A DNA stretch of 64,000 nt, from NCBI GenBank assembly GCA_003344405.1, contig NOWV01000029.1, forward strand, positions 310,001 to 374,000. Reading direction: 5' to 3'. Below the pieces are notes generated by a model, which was given only the letters and a program-made list of their open reading frames with translations, was not told the DNA's origin and did not search any database. The number at the start of each line of letters is the position of its first letter. Position 1 is the first letter of the stretch. The stretch comes from Trichoplax sp. H2. Lineage: Eukaryota; Placozoa; Uniplacotomia; Trichoplacea. Positions 38,799 to 52,310 of the stretch are shown here, one piece after another. The translations under genes were made by a program, and so were the position numbers.

Positions 38799-41700
38799 GG
38801 CTAATGGATGATGCTTTTTTTTTCTTCAAGGAGAAAACTTGATCAAACTATTTGACCCGTCAAAAAATAAAGTTGTCAATGATTGTTCTACTCTCTCTAC
38901 ACAGTAGAGTAAACACATTCAATTACGGCACACACCAATGACAATAAAACATGCGATGTATACTATAATAGTAGTGGGAATCATTGCCAACGTGTGATAG
39001 CATGACTAGGCAAAACTAGATGATGATTTAAGGCCAACGTTGAAATTCGATTTGCTATCCTACTCTTCTACTCGTTGACAACATTCAAGATGAAAATGAT
39101 CAACTTAGTTATCTACTTTCTTACCTGCAAGGAAGACGAAAAACAGCGATGATATGGCCGCACTTATCGCCACAACACACGCTACAGCAGTAATTTGGGA
39201 AATAAACTTTTAACTAGGCGGGAAATGATTACATGTATGGAGAATCGATCGAGTAACCGGTATTACCGGAATGTCAAAGTATTGTTAGTATGTATGATGA
39301 TTGGCATCATGCATTCGCTCCACCAATCATCGCTGACGTGATATTGGGATGACTATAGTGGTCCCTCCCATTTTGCAACCTTTGTTGATGGATTGGCATG
39401 ACTATCAAAAAACGTGCCAAAGTGCTAACTACAGCCACTAATTAAATGGTCAATAATGGCTTGTGGAAGGATAAAAGTCGATCTTGGACGATAGTAGAAT
39501 GGCACTGATGAATGTGTATGGACATTGATTGCGTGTTACTATGCTGGTAGCGTAGTTGTACTGTTTTCAACAGCTGGACACTCGCATGCTGCTTGTTGCT
39601 AGCTCTAGCAACAAAAAGTAGCTTGGGATAATATTGACATTTTTCCATTTTGACTTGCTTCATACTTTAGACTGTAGTACCGTAATTGCGTTGGCACAAT
39701 CCATGGCGTGCTGTACAAACTCCAAATAACACTGGTGCATCGCCAATGCTAGCGTACGTAGGATGATCGGCAAAGCGGTGGTTGATATTTTGAAAACAAT
39801 AATAACAAAAAAAATAGATTATGGCCGGATACGTAAACGCAGCACCCACTAGTAGATGCTGTACAGAGTAATTCATGTTCAATTTTGAAAATAGACTCAC
39901 TGGAAAGCACATTTAGATATTGACAGTAAAAATAAAATTGATCATAAATCAATACAATCTCTGGCCAAGTCAAAGTATGAAAAGTTCATCTGCACAGCAT
40001 ATGGTAGTCTATTCATTGATCTATCCTCACAACGATCAAATTACGGATTACTGTACACACAATGTACATGTTGTACATATTTCGGCTAGAAGGTGTAGTA
40101 AAAGTAGAATACGACGGTCATGGACGAAAGATCGACCATAGCAGTCCTCTGCCCATTTATTTTTGATTGAATTCATTTAATTGATTATTATTTTTAAAAC
40201 CCATCAAAAAACAATCATTGCTGCTGCACCATTCCCTCTGAATATGGGTGGTAGAGAAAAAAAAACTAAAGCTACCAATCGATCTGGCCATTTCATTGAA
40301 CTCGTCCGATTTCATGTTGTTCTCTACTATCGCCTCCAATTGACATCCTACACGCACAGTACGGTACAGTACCATGCGTTGTCCACGCATTCATCGTCCA
40401 TTGATTCTGAAATCGTACTTTGATATCTGTATTGTTAGAGAACAAAACGATTACAGACTGCTATTGTCTTCAAGGAAACAATCAAATCTTTTGTTCCTCT
40501 TTTATATTCATTAAAAGGTAACGCCGTCTCTGTTGTAGGCTGTAGTATCGTAGAAATGCTCACCCTTGGCGTGTTGACTCATGACATTACAGTATTAATT
40601 AAGTGAATACTATTAACTACTACTGTATAGTCTACAGTACCGTGTACTGTACGTACTGTTATAGGTTAACTCATAGTTATAGTCATAGTGGAGTGATTGA
40701 GTTATGCAAAGACGCAATCCTGTTTTATTTTTTTTTTTAATATTGAATCTTGCAATGAATCTACTCTATCTTGACATCAATAGTAGTTGCAATCTTTTCA
40801 ATTGATTCTTTTTGCAGTTTCTAGTAACGAAGTAGAATCGCTGTAGAATCCAATGGAAATAATTGTGGATGATTGTTGCCGTCGGCTTTTAAGGCGTAAA
40901 TGCCTTTAGGTGCTTCTGCTATTGTGCTGCACTAATTACTTGTACTGACTTGGGATTACTTCACTTTTGTTATTTCATCGCTGTCAGGATAGTGCTTCTC
41001 TGTTTTATCAGTTGAACAACTGATGACAGTACGCAGTTAGAGTACAGTAACAGTCGAATTCTACCGCTAATGTTTTAATGACAGTTCATGAGGACAGCCA
41101 TATCAATCATTCGTTAAAAATTAGAAATTACCGTAGCAATAAACCCCTGACTACTGTATTCATTATGATGAAGAGTCATACTATAAAATACCAATACGGT
41201 ACCGCGGCTGTCCGTCTAAGACACGGAGTGCAGTGGAAAGCTGTCTCTATTAAGTTAAGTCAAGTACTTTTCTGTCAGCTGCGTCAAGAAGGCAGTTGTT
41301 ATTTTACTGAATCACTATCTACCATTCTAATTTAATTTCAATCGGTTATCCTTGACAAAAATTCCACTGCAATCCATAATCAGCGTACCAGTGGCATCCA
41401 CTTGTGGCACACAAGAACAGATCGTCACGGATCTGTACTGTACTGTACCAGGTTGTACCACAGTGGAATGCCATACTATAGTGCGCTCCAAACACACCGT
41501 TGCTCCAAGCCTATCGTATGAGATGAGAATTTTGTTTACATCTTAAGACTGGATACCAAGGGCCAGTCGGCTGAGCTCTCTTTCCAAGCTGCTTAGTAAA
41601 AGTCATCAAGAGCGTCATACGTCAAAAAAGTGAAGCCAAGCGTGAATGACGCTACTTCCGATCACGCTCTCCAGCATGCATCAAAATGGCCGGTACTCAA

Positions 41701-42120
41701 TCTATCTGATTGATTCATCTTCCGATAGATTCTTCCATGGGATGCTGCTCGATCCGTTTATAATCCATGGATGATTTATTATAGCAGTAAGCTTGTAAAG
41801 CGCTGGGTATTCTACTTTACCCTATTCAGTGAACCATCATAAACAAAGTTCATCTACAGAAGAATGTTGAGATTTACATGATACTCTCAAGAGGGGCATG
41901 ACAAAAAAGATGACCTCTGTTAGCCTAACGTTAGCAATGTCAATAAAGGGGTAAATGTTCCAATCAAACTATATACTAATGTACAAACTCTGCTGTACTA
42001 CATGCTGAGTCACTATTGAACGCTAAAATTGGCTATGTAAACATGCATATCACGAGATAAATGACTATCCAAATACAACCATTGATAAACCCTCGACAGC
42101 TATTGAATTCCATCACCACG

Positions 42121-42381
42121 CTAGCATACTGTAGATTGCACGGACTGTCGACCATATCCTATTCGCTGTAAATATGCTCCCATACGAGTATTAGCATTGC
42201 TTAAATATCGAAGAACAATAAACTGCATGTTTGCATCACTGACAGTAATACAGAATCGATCGTTGGTGATCAGAGCATGGCAAAGTGATTGTAAAAAAAG
42301 AATTACGATTGTAAAAAATATAATTACGTCATACCTTGGAAAGTGCAGCTTAATACGGTAATATCGAGCTCGAGAAGCCAT
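42121..42381 (-). other. Small unassigned frame, possible two-exon gene
   Basis: The frame begins MASRARYYRIKLHFPR directly before a plausible donor (gtatga). Read through, it gives an 86-residue protein with one hydrophobic stretch (VIIFFTIVILFLQSLCHALI). Spliced to an acceptor at a 'tactgtcag' 90-100 bases further on, it would give a shorter basic protein ending RQSVQSTVC. I recognise neither version. Its basic N terminus is reminiscent of small mitochondrial proteins, but that is only an impression. Confidence 0.2.
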
Positions 42382-43559
42382 CTTTACTAGCGTCTAGAGA
42401 ACGAAAGTAACCGAGATGAATACATTCTACGGCAATCGCAAAATTCTACTCATGATACACATACGATACTTGGTGTATTACATCTTTCATTTCCATCCAC
42501 CATAGGATCAATTTCTTGGGTCAAGTCATCAGATTTAGAAAATTGACATTGGTCAATAATCATGATACGAGCACAGTCTATTTCTATTGATATCCAATGA
42601 TCATGATACCGAATGCTTAAGCCTTCACGATCAGGCTACACTAATGATGACGATCACTGATGACATAGCGAATGGCTATAGACCCTCTTCTCCAGCTCAT
42701 TCGCTTCCCTTGACTGTGTAATGTTCGTTTTCACTAATAAAAGAATCCTATGAAACGCCAATAATTCTATCGATCGTCTATTCGTACATTATGACATCTT
42801 GAACTCAACTCGAATGACTTACGCTCGCAACTGATCATGACACAGTATAAATCGAGTAGTCAAGGATGTATCAATATTGAAGAATCGTTACGGATGTAGA
42901 TATCCTTTTCTCTTCCCTAGACTACAGACTTCCATATAAATTTCTATCAGACCTCATAAACGCATTTATCAATTTATGTAGGCGTTCTATCAATGAGGTT
43001 ACAAGATTACTGACAACTTACTGCCAATACATATTTTCAAAGGCCTGCTGCTGATACTGCAAAATTTCTATCACATGACACAAATCGTAAGGAAAGGTAT
43101 AAAAATTTCGGTTACATAGCAGAAATCATAAGGAAAAATTCAAATTTTCTTGACATTATCTACATCGTCCAAAACGTACGCTAAATAAATTCTTTAATCC
43201 GCATCGAATTACATCACATCTGTCACCAATTATAATTATATATATAATTGTTATTAAAATACTATTAAAGGTCAATCCATTAAACATTTATTATTACTAG
43301 TCATCTGATTATAACAATCATCATCGATTGGCTTGATAGTAAATAAATAAAAGGTGTTGTCGTAGTTGCAAGAGAAGTTCAGCTGAGGAGATTATACTAT
43401 ATTACGTCGAAGCTAAAGCATGCCATGTACGAATGCAAAATAGCATAATCCAATTCTAAGAAGTAAAAGTTGATATCTGCACAGCAAAAGTAATATAACT
43501 AACAAAGGCAGCCAACATTCTGATTGCAATCATAGTATAGTATATCTATGATAAACTAG

Positions 43560-43845
43560 CTATGATCGTGTAGAATTTATAGTACTTTAGCAGTAGGAAA
43601 ATTATCATCAATATGATTTGCAAATATCCTTTTCACAGTAAAGTCAACGAATATTCTTACTACGATGATCACTACAGTATACTGTAGTAAAAGTACCTAC
43701 TGCAAAACTAGCTACGATTCCACAGTATATAATTAATGCATATACACGATTATAGTATTTTAGTAGAAGGAAAGTTATCGATTAATAATGATGGTTTCCA
43801 AATATCCTTTTCAAAGAAATAATGATAATAATATTGAATATATAG
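43560..43845. repeat. Two-copy duplication about 190 bp apart
   Basis: The block 'tatagtactttagcagtagg' to 'caaatatccttttcacag' near 43578-43640 recurs as 'tatagtattttagtagaagg' to 'caaatatccttttcaaag' near 43754-43820. The DNA between copies contains 'actacagtatactgtagt', a palindromic TACTGTA element. Confidence 0.75.
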
Positions 43846-46800
43846 GCGTAGATAGATATCTAGCTTAATCGTATTTCAACCTCCAAACAACGCGGTCAAT
43901 TCTCAATATAGACTGATTTTACTATACTTAAATTATTATGATTTAACGCAATCAAAATTTACTCAATGAAATTATCAATTTTTATTTAACAAATGTGGTA
44001 TTTATTTAATCAAAAATGAAATATCTTCAAAACTTGCTGTGATATCGCGTGAAATAGAATCGACAATTGAATTTGGTACGATTTGGTAAGATTGATTTAA
44101 CAAAGCATCGCGTAGGCTCTAGTAATTAAAAGAAAATCCTGCTGTTGTGTTAATATTTGCTCATATTTATAGACACGCTAACTAATTCTAGATATCTACA
44201 TACTGTATTACATATTGTCCTTAGAGAATCATATGGCTGATTAGAGGCTTGGATAGCTTCCCAATTGTATGATCGAATGATAGAATCGAAAATTCTGCAT
44301 TTGTAAGATTCGTAGTGAAAGTTTTACGATAGTAAGAATAAAGATTGTTAGACAGACTGTTCTTAAATTTTATTTTATTTTCACTCTTAATTCTTGCTCA
44401 ATACACTGTAACACAATTAAATCAGGAGCCTTCATATCAAATTGACAATGTCGAATCGATGTGAAAATAATCTCCAATTGAATCAATATCAAATGATAAT
44501 TTTCATCGTCAAGCTGAGCTAGCGCTGAAGAATTCTATAAGTTATGATATGGTTGGCATTTATCTTGCGTGGTATCAGTAGATAAAGGAAAAAAACATAT
44601 TTTGATAATAATTTGATCATATTTGCAAAGAAAGGAATTAATGCTATCCACATGAGCTTAAAAGATGGTATATTTTATTTATTTCACATGGTTTACTTTA
44701 CACTAATTTGGCGCTGTATCAAAAAAAACTTAATAGAATTTTGAATTACCAGGTTTAATGAATACGTATATTCGCTTAAAATCGCCAGTAATAAAACTTT
44801 AAATCTCATTCATAAAAATCTCGCGACTAGAAAGTTGATATTGAGGGTTTTAATGGAAAGATTAAAGAGATTAAAATTTCATCTAAATTATAAACAACTA
44901 TAAAATACGAATGTTGTACTCATGATGATAACAATAGCTACTGGCAGATTTTAATACTAAATCTATTCATAGAGTGAAACATATTGAGCCAATACCGTAG
45001 CGAAAACAGATGAGCTATTTACATATAAACATAGCTTTTAATGATTAAAGTTGACATAAATCAAACCAGACTAAATATCGATGAATAAATGAAATAACTA
45101 ACTGTAATCCATAATTTTATCTACTTATTAGTTACTATTTCATGTAGCTAATAAAATAAAAGACCGTGATATTATTATTAACTACATACTGTAGTATAGG
45201 TTATTACAACGGAAAAGGAGAAGTTTTAAAAGTTCTTATAGATAAGCTGCATAACTGTTGATAGTTAACTAATTACCATACTGAGTTCAACTTGACAATA
45301 AATAAGAATTAATCTACCTACAAATGGCACTATGATACAAAACAAGATTTAAAGCCTTGTTGATTATTTATAGGCTGACCCAAATACATACGAGAATAGC
45401 GTAGATGATTACTGGAGTAAAGAATAATATTAATCAATTTGCTATAGACTAACGAGCATGTGACGTTTTACTATATGAATGTTTATACAAGTAACATACT
45501 GTAGTATAACCACTGTACACAATAAAATAACCACTTGAATAGAAGATCGTAACAATATTTATATTCGAAAATGCGTTAATTTTAAATGGACATATTCCGT
45601 TTATTTTTAAATTTTAATTTGGCCCCTTCACGAGCTCATTCATTTCAATATTATTTCTATACAACCTTTCGGAGAAACTGTTAAGTAATTTACCCATCAT
45701 GAGTAATTTTAAGTACTATCTTATTCGATATCTTCAATTAATATATTACTAAAATTATGGAAAAGATCAATTGCGCTAGAAAATTTTTTAAATTGTATAT
45801 AATTCTTCCTACTATTTAAACCAGCTAAAATTATCACTTAATGGGCATGTAATGCTATTTAATCAATAACACGCTAGTGAATACTCATATGCTTTACCTA
45901 TCTGAAATTGTGCATAGGTGATATATTGTCCAAATGTTTATAGCGTAAAAGTCCTGATTATCTCCGTAAGTACTCTTCTTGGCCCAATATCTCCAATCAG
46001 AATGCAACAGAAATTAATCTTAGAGATCATTATACCATGGCATGCGGCATTTTTAATGTCATTAATAAAATATTTTATAAAATTTCTTACAAGTATTGGA
46101 GTTGACTCAAATAGGTTCCAAATTCGAATTCATTCCTCTAGTTAACGACAAAATCTATTCAATATAGTATGTGCTATCATTAAATTATAAATAAAATAAT
46201 TGTCTATATTCTTCTATACGGGTATTTAAATTAAAACTGACAGCATGAGCATTTATTCCTAATACATTTTTGTCATCACGTCTTTGACCATACGATAGGC
46301 GGGCCTTGGCCAGCTCCACCCCAAAAAGTAATGGCATGTGGAGAGAAAAATGCCATGTTTATTTATTCGTTATCGTATTGACGTCGATGGAATTACGTTG
46401 ACATAAATTCTACCCTCTGACTTTTTATCTCTTAGAATTATAATTGAATCATAAAGAAATGATAGAAATTAACCTAATCTAAAAAATTTAAATTCGATTC
46501 TAACTGATTAATTACGCAAGCATTATGGGCACGATTTATTGTATCCCTAAAACTTTTTCAACCTCTTATTAGTGTGTTTGCATCATAATCTTGCGATTCA
46601 TAAATTTATCTTCTATTTGTAAATACAGTAGAATAAAAAATGAATCAAAGCGAATCTTTATGGATAGTTTAAATTGAATAATTCGATCGGAATAAACAAT
46701 GATGTGGTTCGTTATAACATTCCATCAATTGATTGCCGAGTAAAATTTCGAAAAACCATCGAATACTTCGAGATCGGCATGTTTCAAACATCTATAATTT

Positions 46801-47584
46801 TGTTTGTTACTACATTATTGATATTGCAGATAAAAATTTTAGCGTTATACATGCTTTGATGCTTTAATAAACTAACAAACTTGATCAATTTCCTAAAATT
46901 TAATTCGATATGAACCACTGCACCTGTTGTAAAACCGGGAATTAAATATCCTGCTGGCATAAATAGATATACAATGAAATTTTATACAGAAAAGAAATTT
47001 ATTTAAGTCTTATTGTGCTCTGCTATCTTTAGCTGTAATAGTACAATATCGTTCGTAAAAATTGGCAATATTTTTAAAATGCTAATAAACGAATATATAT
47101 TTGACCTTCAATTATTATAATCATTTTTTGTTTTGGTAATTATTAAATTCTATTTATTATCGATAGGTAATTCAATCAATAAATATCAATCCAAAAATTC
47201 AAAAATAATATTGATACACCAAAATAGCCATATCAGATTAATTCGGTAGAATGTGTCGGTCTGGAATATAGTATAAAATACTATAAGATCTTCACGAAAA
47301 TTAGGAAAGTATTCAAAAGCTTAAGCAATTATTGAGTCTAAAAATTGCAGACTCTAACAATTTGAAAAATATCGGACTAAACGTCAAATGCATCGAAATG
47401 TATATTTGTAATCCATTATTATAGTATATTCAACTATTATAATTAAGGAATCAGTGAATAGTAAAATTATATACCGGTACTATTTGATTAGACTAACAAA
47501 ATAGAATTGTCAAATTCATCTCAAAATAGATAGTGGCTAAGCCTAGATTTATCTCAAGGTAAACATCTATTTCTAATAATATTT

Positions 47585-48000
47585 ATCTATTGTACACCCA
47601 TAGACCTACAAATTAATAAGCAAAACCTTAAGAAAAAAATGTCAATCGGTTAATGCGAATAAACATCTTCTTCATAATATACTGACTGCTAGCAATAATT
47701 ATAATTTAAGCACACACAAACACTATCTGCCTACTAACTTTTCTATTTATTTCAATAAAATATTATCTGAAGCTTAGATAATGTATTATATAGCCACTCC
47801 CTTAATACTTATCTATTGTATGAATAGGATCTATAAATTAATAAGTAAAAATCTAAGAAGAAAATGTAGATCAGTCAATGCAATGTTACAAGTCTTGTCA
47901 ATGACCCTGGCAATAATATTTTGAATCATACATAAACACCATCCACCTCCTAGGTATTTCTATTTTCTTCCATCGAAAATATTGTCAAGAACACTGTGAT
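47585..48000. repeat. Two-copy diverged duplication about 225 bp apart
   Basis: 'atctattgtacacccatag', 'aaattaataagcaaaa' and 'aagaaaaaaatgtcaatc' near 47586-47650 recur as 'atctattgtatgaatagga', 'aaattaataagtaaaa' and 'aagaagaaaatgtagatc' near 47811-47872. Matching 'ttttctattt' and 'caataaaatattatc'-like tails follow each copy. Confidence 0.7.
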
Positions 48001-48589
48001 ATACTCTAAAAATATAAATAACAAATTAGTGTCAAGAAAACTTATCAGCCTATAACTAAACCTAGACATTGCATGCCTAGATAGGAATTACAAAACTGTA
48101 TTGATGCACATAGAAACGGACACGAATCTATTATATCATTATACAGCGCGAACATCTTTACCACTATGCCAAAATTGTTTATACAACAAGATAAATTTAT
48201 CAAAAATGATAAAAATTGTGGTAGACGAATATATTTATGTATTTACAATGCTCATATTATTGTTTTCTAAAGGCCATAAAGATGTTGTAATACTCAAGTC
48301 GGTTATTTTTATGTAAAATTTTCATTGCACACAAACCGGAAGAACCACAGTTTTAAGTCAATATTAAAATAAAACCATCAGATACTTTTCTGATTAGTGT
48401 ACTTAAACGAAGTGCTTAAAAATAATCTCTGGAAAATTAGAAGGGGTTAACATAGTCAAATATTCAATGTTATGCTTTTTACTGCTCTAACACATTGCCT
48501 GATTAGGCGATAAAAAATTCCACTAACTTTTTCACTTCAAAATTAAGATAGGAGGTTATATTGTCAGGAATCAATCATGGAGCATTACA

Positions 48590-50200
48590 TGAATGTAAAT
48601 CGAATTTAACTGGTAGTATCAGATCGAACTTGGCCGAATTTCTTGGACTTTTTACTGTAAGAGAAGCATAGACTGGTGCAGTAATATTTAATTGTAATAA
48701 TCAGATCAAACTAGAATGAATTTATCAGATTGACCATAAATTTATAAATGTCTTACGGTATGGCATTAATGGGTATACATAGCTTGCTCGTTTGATTTTA
48801 TTACATCATATTCAAATGAGTTACATTGTGTAGCTGATTTTCAGCATACTGGTAGATGCATATTATATAGAGCCAACATTATCAGATCGAATTTTAATGG
48901 ATACGGTTAAATTTTGGATTCCGAAGCTTCCTTAAGGTGATATACTGTAACAATGAACAGTACTGCATCAAGCTAGTAGTACAAGGTTAAGATTTAATAA
49001 TAGATATCGTTAAATCTTTGGATACTGAAGAATCCTTAAGGTAATATAATAATAATTACTGGATCAGGTTAGCATTATCTGGTCAAAGCTTAAAAGATTC
49101 ACTTAGATTTCTCATGTTAAATCTATTTTAGGGTAGTATAATAATGCGTACCGTATTGAGCCGACATTAATAAATCAAATTTAAATATAATTCATAATAT
49201 TTTTCATTTCAAAAGTCATATTAGTTTAACACCCTAATATAAATATGTACGGTACTATATCGGGGTAATAGTATTAGACGATATTTTAATGAGTTCAGTT
49301 AAAATTTATTACTTCAATTTTTATTAGAATATGTAGATTATGGAATTTAATCGTCTCCATTAAGTAGCTTGAATAAGTTGATTTATGAATTTTTACTTCA
49401 CATTTTCTTTAGGATATTGTATAACTGTAGACGGATTTAGCTGTAAGGTTATTAGGTTAAACTTGAACAAATTGCATCTATTTCATTCTAAATTTTATCA
49501 CGGAAAACATTATCGGTATCCTATAAAAAAAACTAAATCATCTTATATTAGATCTACCTTCAAAGTACTCTATTGCATCTCAATTGTAAAAATATCCTTT
49601 AATATTGTATTAATAGATATGATATTTTAACTGACATTATCGAATATGACTATAGAATCTAATTTTCGCCATTAAATCGAAATCTGAACAAGTTGGCTTT
49701 CATATTACAGTATCTTTAGGGATTGAATTGCAATAGACTGCATTTTATAGTGAGATTATTAGTTCAAGTTTAGATTAATTCCCTAGAACTTTTCTTTTCA
49801 AAGTTGCTACTGAGTTTTGTATCGATACCACAGCATCTACAGGATCAACTTGCATTGCATCCAACTGTAACTATTGATCTTGTGCAAAATTCCTTTACTT
49901 TTTGCATTTTAAAGTTATCTATATAATGTAAGGCATCAGTGCTGTATAAGATATTAACTCGATCAAGTTATATAAGATCCGACTTTAACGAGCTCAGTTT
50001 AACTTTTATTACCAAAATTATCTTTAAATATTATAATTGTGGACATAATACTGAAGTGATGTTTGTAAGAGTAGCAGGATTCTGCAATTTAGCCACCTTT
50101 AGTCGCCTTAATCAGATCAGTGTTGAGCAATTTTCTTTGAAGTTTTTATTTCAAATTATAATAATTTAACTATAACGTACGCATGTACATTATTTCGTTG
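48590..50200. repeat. Old tandem array, unit roughly 100-130 bp
   Basis: Recurring words are 'tcagatcgaa(t/c)tt', 'ggatac(g/t)gttaaattt(t)ggat', 'ccttaaggtgatat', and 'tactgcatcaagctag'; for example 'gttaaattttggat' at 48906 returns as 'gttaaatctttgga' at 49009. Copies further right keep only 'tttagg.attg...cat' and 'gattattag.tcaa.tttag'. The ORFs at 49385-49630 and 49939-50169 fall in this array and have no other support. Confidence 0.6.
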
Positions 50201-52009
50201 ATACCATCCGATTAAAGTTTGACCTATTCAATTAAATCTATTTTTTTATGTAAATGTACGCCCTAGTCCTTTATCTCAATTTAGTCCTCTGTCGTCAAAA
50301 TCAACATGATCTAAACTCAATAATACTCCAATTGATTATGCCAGTGTTGTAATTAATTAAAATCAAATTACTATGGACTTATTTTTAGTTTATTTTGTGG
50401 CCATATCAATGACAAATTTTAATTATTGGAAAAGCATAAGGATAAATTCTCCAGATGGCACAAACTTTTGATGTTGTCAGCAAGGACTGATTTTTATTTC
50501 CAAATATAGATTTTATTTTATATCCAATTTTTCTGCATATACGTCTTTATGTACCATAATCCCAGAGTTACGAAAGAATAACTAACTCGCAATTAAATAA
50601 AGTTTTGAGCCAAATCACTCTCATGATTTGCTAATCATATATTAATAATTACCGTCTAAAAGTATAAAGGTCGCTTTCAATTTTTACTTCAGTTCATATA
50701 TTTATATCAATAGTATTAATATCATTATAACATTGGGCACTGTATCGCTTTTATAAGATTAATGAATATTTTCGTAGATCTTAGGTTTTTTATTAAATTA
50801 TTAAAAGTGAATGAATGGTGTTTATGATGAATAACTACGATACTTATAAGGATACCTGAGGTTAATGAATGATAATGCAATAATTGGTACACGTAGGAAA
50901 GTTTTTCCATTAAAGTATTTCTAAGAACAGGAAGTTTCAGAAGATGATTTAAGTCCAAATTTTATCATTAATCGAAAATTTCAGATCGACTGTGAAAAAT
51001 ATTAATAAAACTGTCAATTAAATTTTAATTAGTAAATTGAGTCGCATTCTAAGTTATTATAGTAGAGTACCTGTCTAGGCAAATTATACTTGTTCCAATA
51101 TCGATCAAATCATTTCTAATTTGTTGACAGATTAATGACCATAATTATTTAGGGTTAGTATGTTGACTAGACTTAGCTTTCCAGGGTAATCTTTCATTTA
51201 ATAAACTAGATTTTTAGTCATGATTGTGTATCACTGCTGTATTACAATCCTACTTCCTATAAAATTATTTCAAATTTACTAATCTCTCAAGTACTATTCG
51301 TTGTATCATGGATTCTTTTGTGCAAGTATCAACATAAGTTATGTGCCTTAGAATCTCTAAAATCGTTTCTTTACTTTATTCAATTTTGTATTCGAACAGT
51401 TTATTACGGTATATAACGAATTAATATAGTAGATACGGAATAAATGTACAACATTAAAGGTCTAAATTCTATATAATTCAAAAGCATAAAAGAATTACTT
51501 TTAGCTCACTTTCTCATTCCAGTTATGACGCTAGTCAAATATACGTAAATATCTATTGGATATGGTCAACTTTACTATGAAATCTATAACACAAAAATTT
51601 AAAATTATAGCTGCATACAGATAAAAGATATATCTCAGACAAGTTCTGATACCTGCCTAATATACGTAAACACCAATTGTGCTATTCAATAAATGTAGTA
51701 GACTAGTCAATACTTTAATATTGTAAATATAAAGTATGTTGAAATTTTTAAAATAGTGCTACTCTATATCAATATCGCCTACTACCGATGATATATTTAA
51801 TTATATTTGTGATGTAAGCGTATAAAATACATAAGCATTGATTGGCGCTACTTGTTTTAGTATTGCAATCATATTTTTAAATTTGAAAGTTTCAGTACAT
51901 ATAAATATCAATGATATAAGAAGAAGAATACAGTAACAATCTTTGATGAATTTTAATGCGATACTTATTTTTCTTCGCTGACAAGCTAAAGAACAAAAAG
52001 AGTACAAAC

Positions 52010-52310
52010 CTTTTTATAGACATGGAATTGATGGAATCTTCAAGAGTGGATACAGCTCTATCATGACTTGAGCTGAATCGGTTGTATCTCGAAAGCATTT
52101 TATAAATTTATGAATTTAGTAGAAACTTTCCCAATACTTTATTGAAGGGAGAGCTATAGGTACATCCCTATAACTTGTGCTGAATTGGTTATATCTACAG
52201 TATAAGTATATACGAAGATATGAATTTAGGAAATAAATTTGCGGGTATTTTAACTGACTAAGAGCTGCAGGTGTAGCATAACTAGTATACCAATGTAGTT
52301 GCATCATTGG
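52010..52310. repeat. Diverged tandem duplication, unit about 125 bp
   Basis: 'gagctgaatcggttgtatct' followed by 'tatgaatttag' (about 52069-52120) recurs as 'gtgctgaattggttatatct' followed by 'tatgaatttag' (about 52179-52230). The 'ctctatcatgactt' and 'gctataggtacatcc' flanks are weakly related. Three short minus-strand ORFs here (51801-52007, 51892-52098, 52116-52322) are products of the repeat. Confidence 0.65.

Noticed and set aside
39125-39215. Minus-strand hydrophobic exon (ITAVACVVAISAAISSLF) before a GTAAG donor
   Set aside because: The acceptor is weak and I could not find partner exons on either side, so it is mentioned only in the description of the interval.
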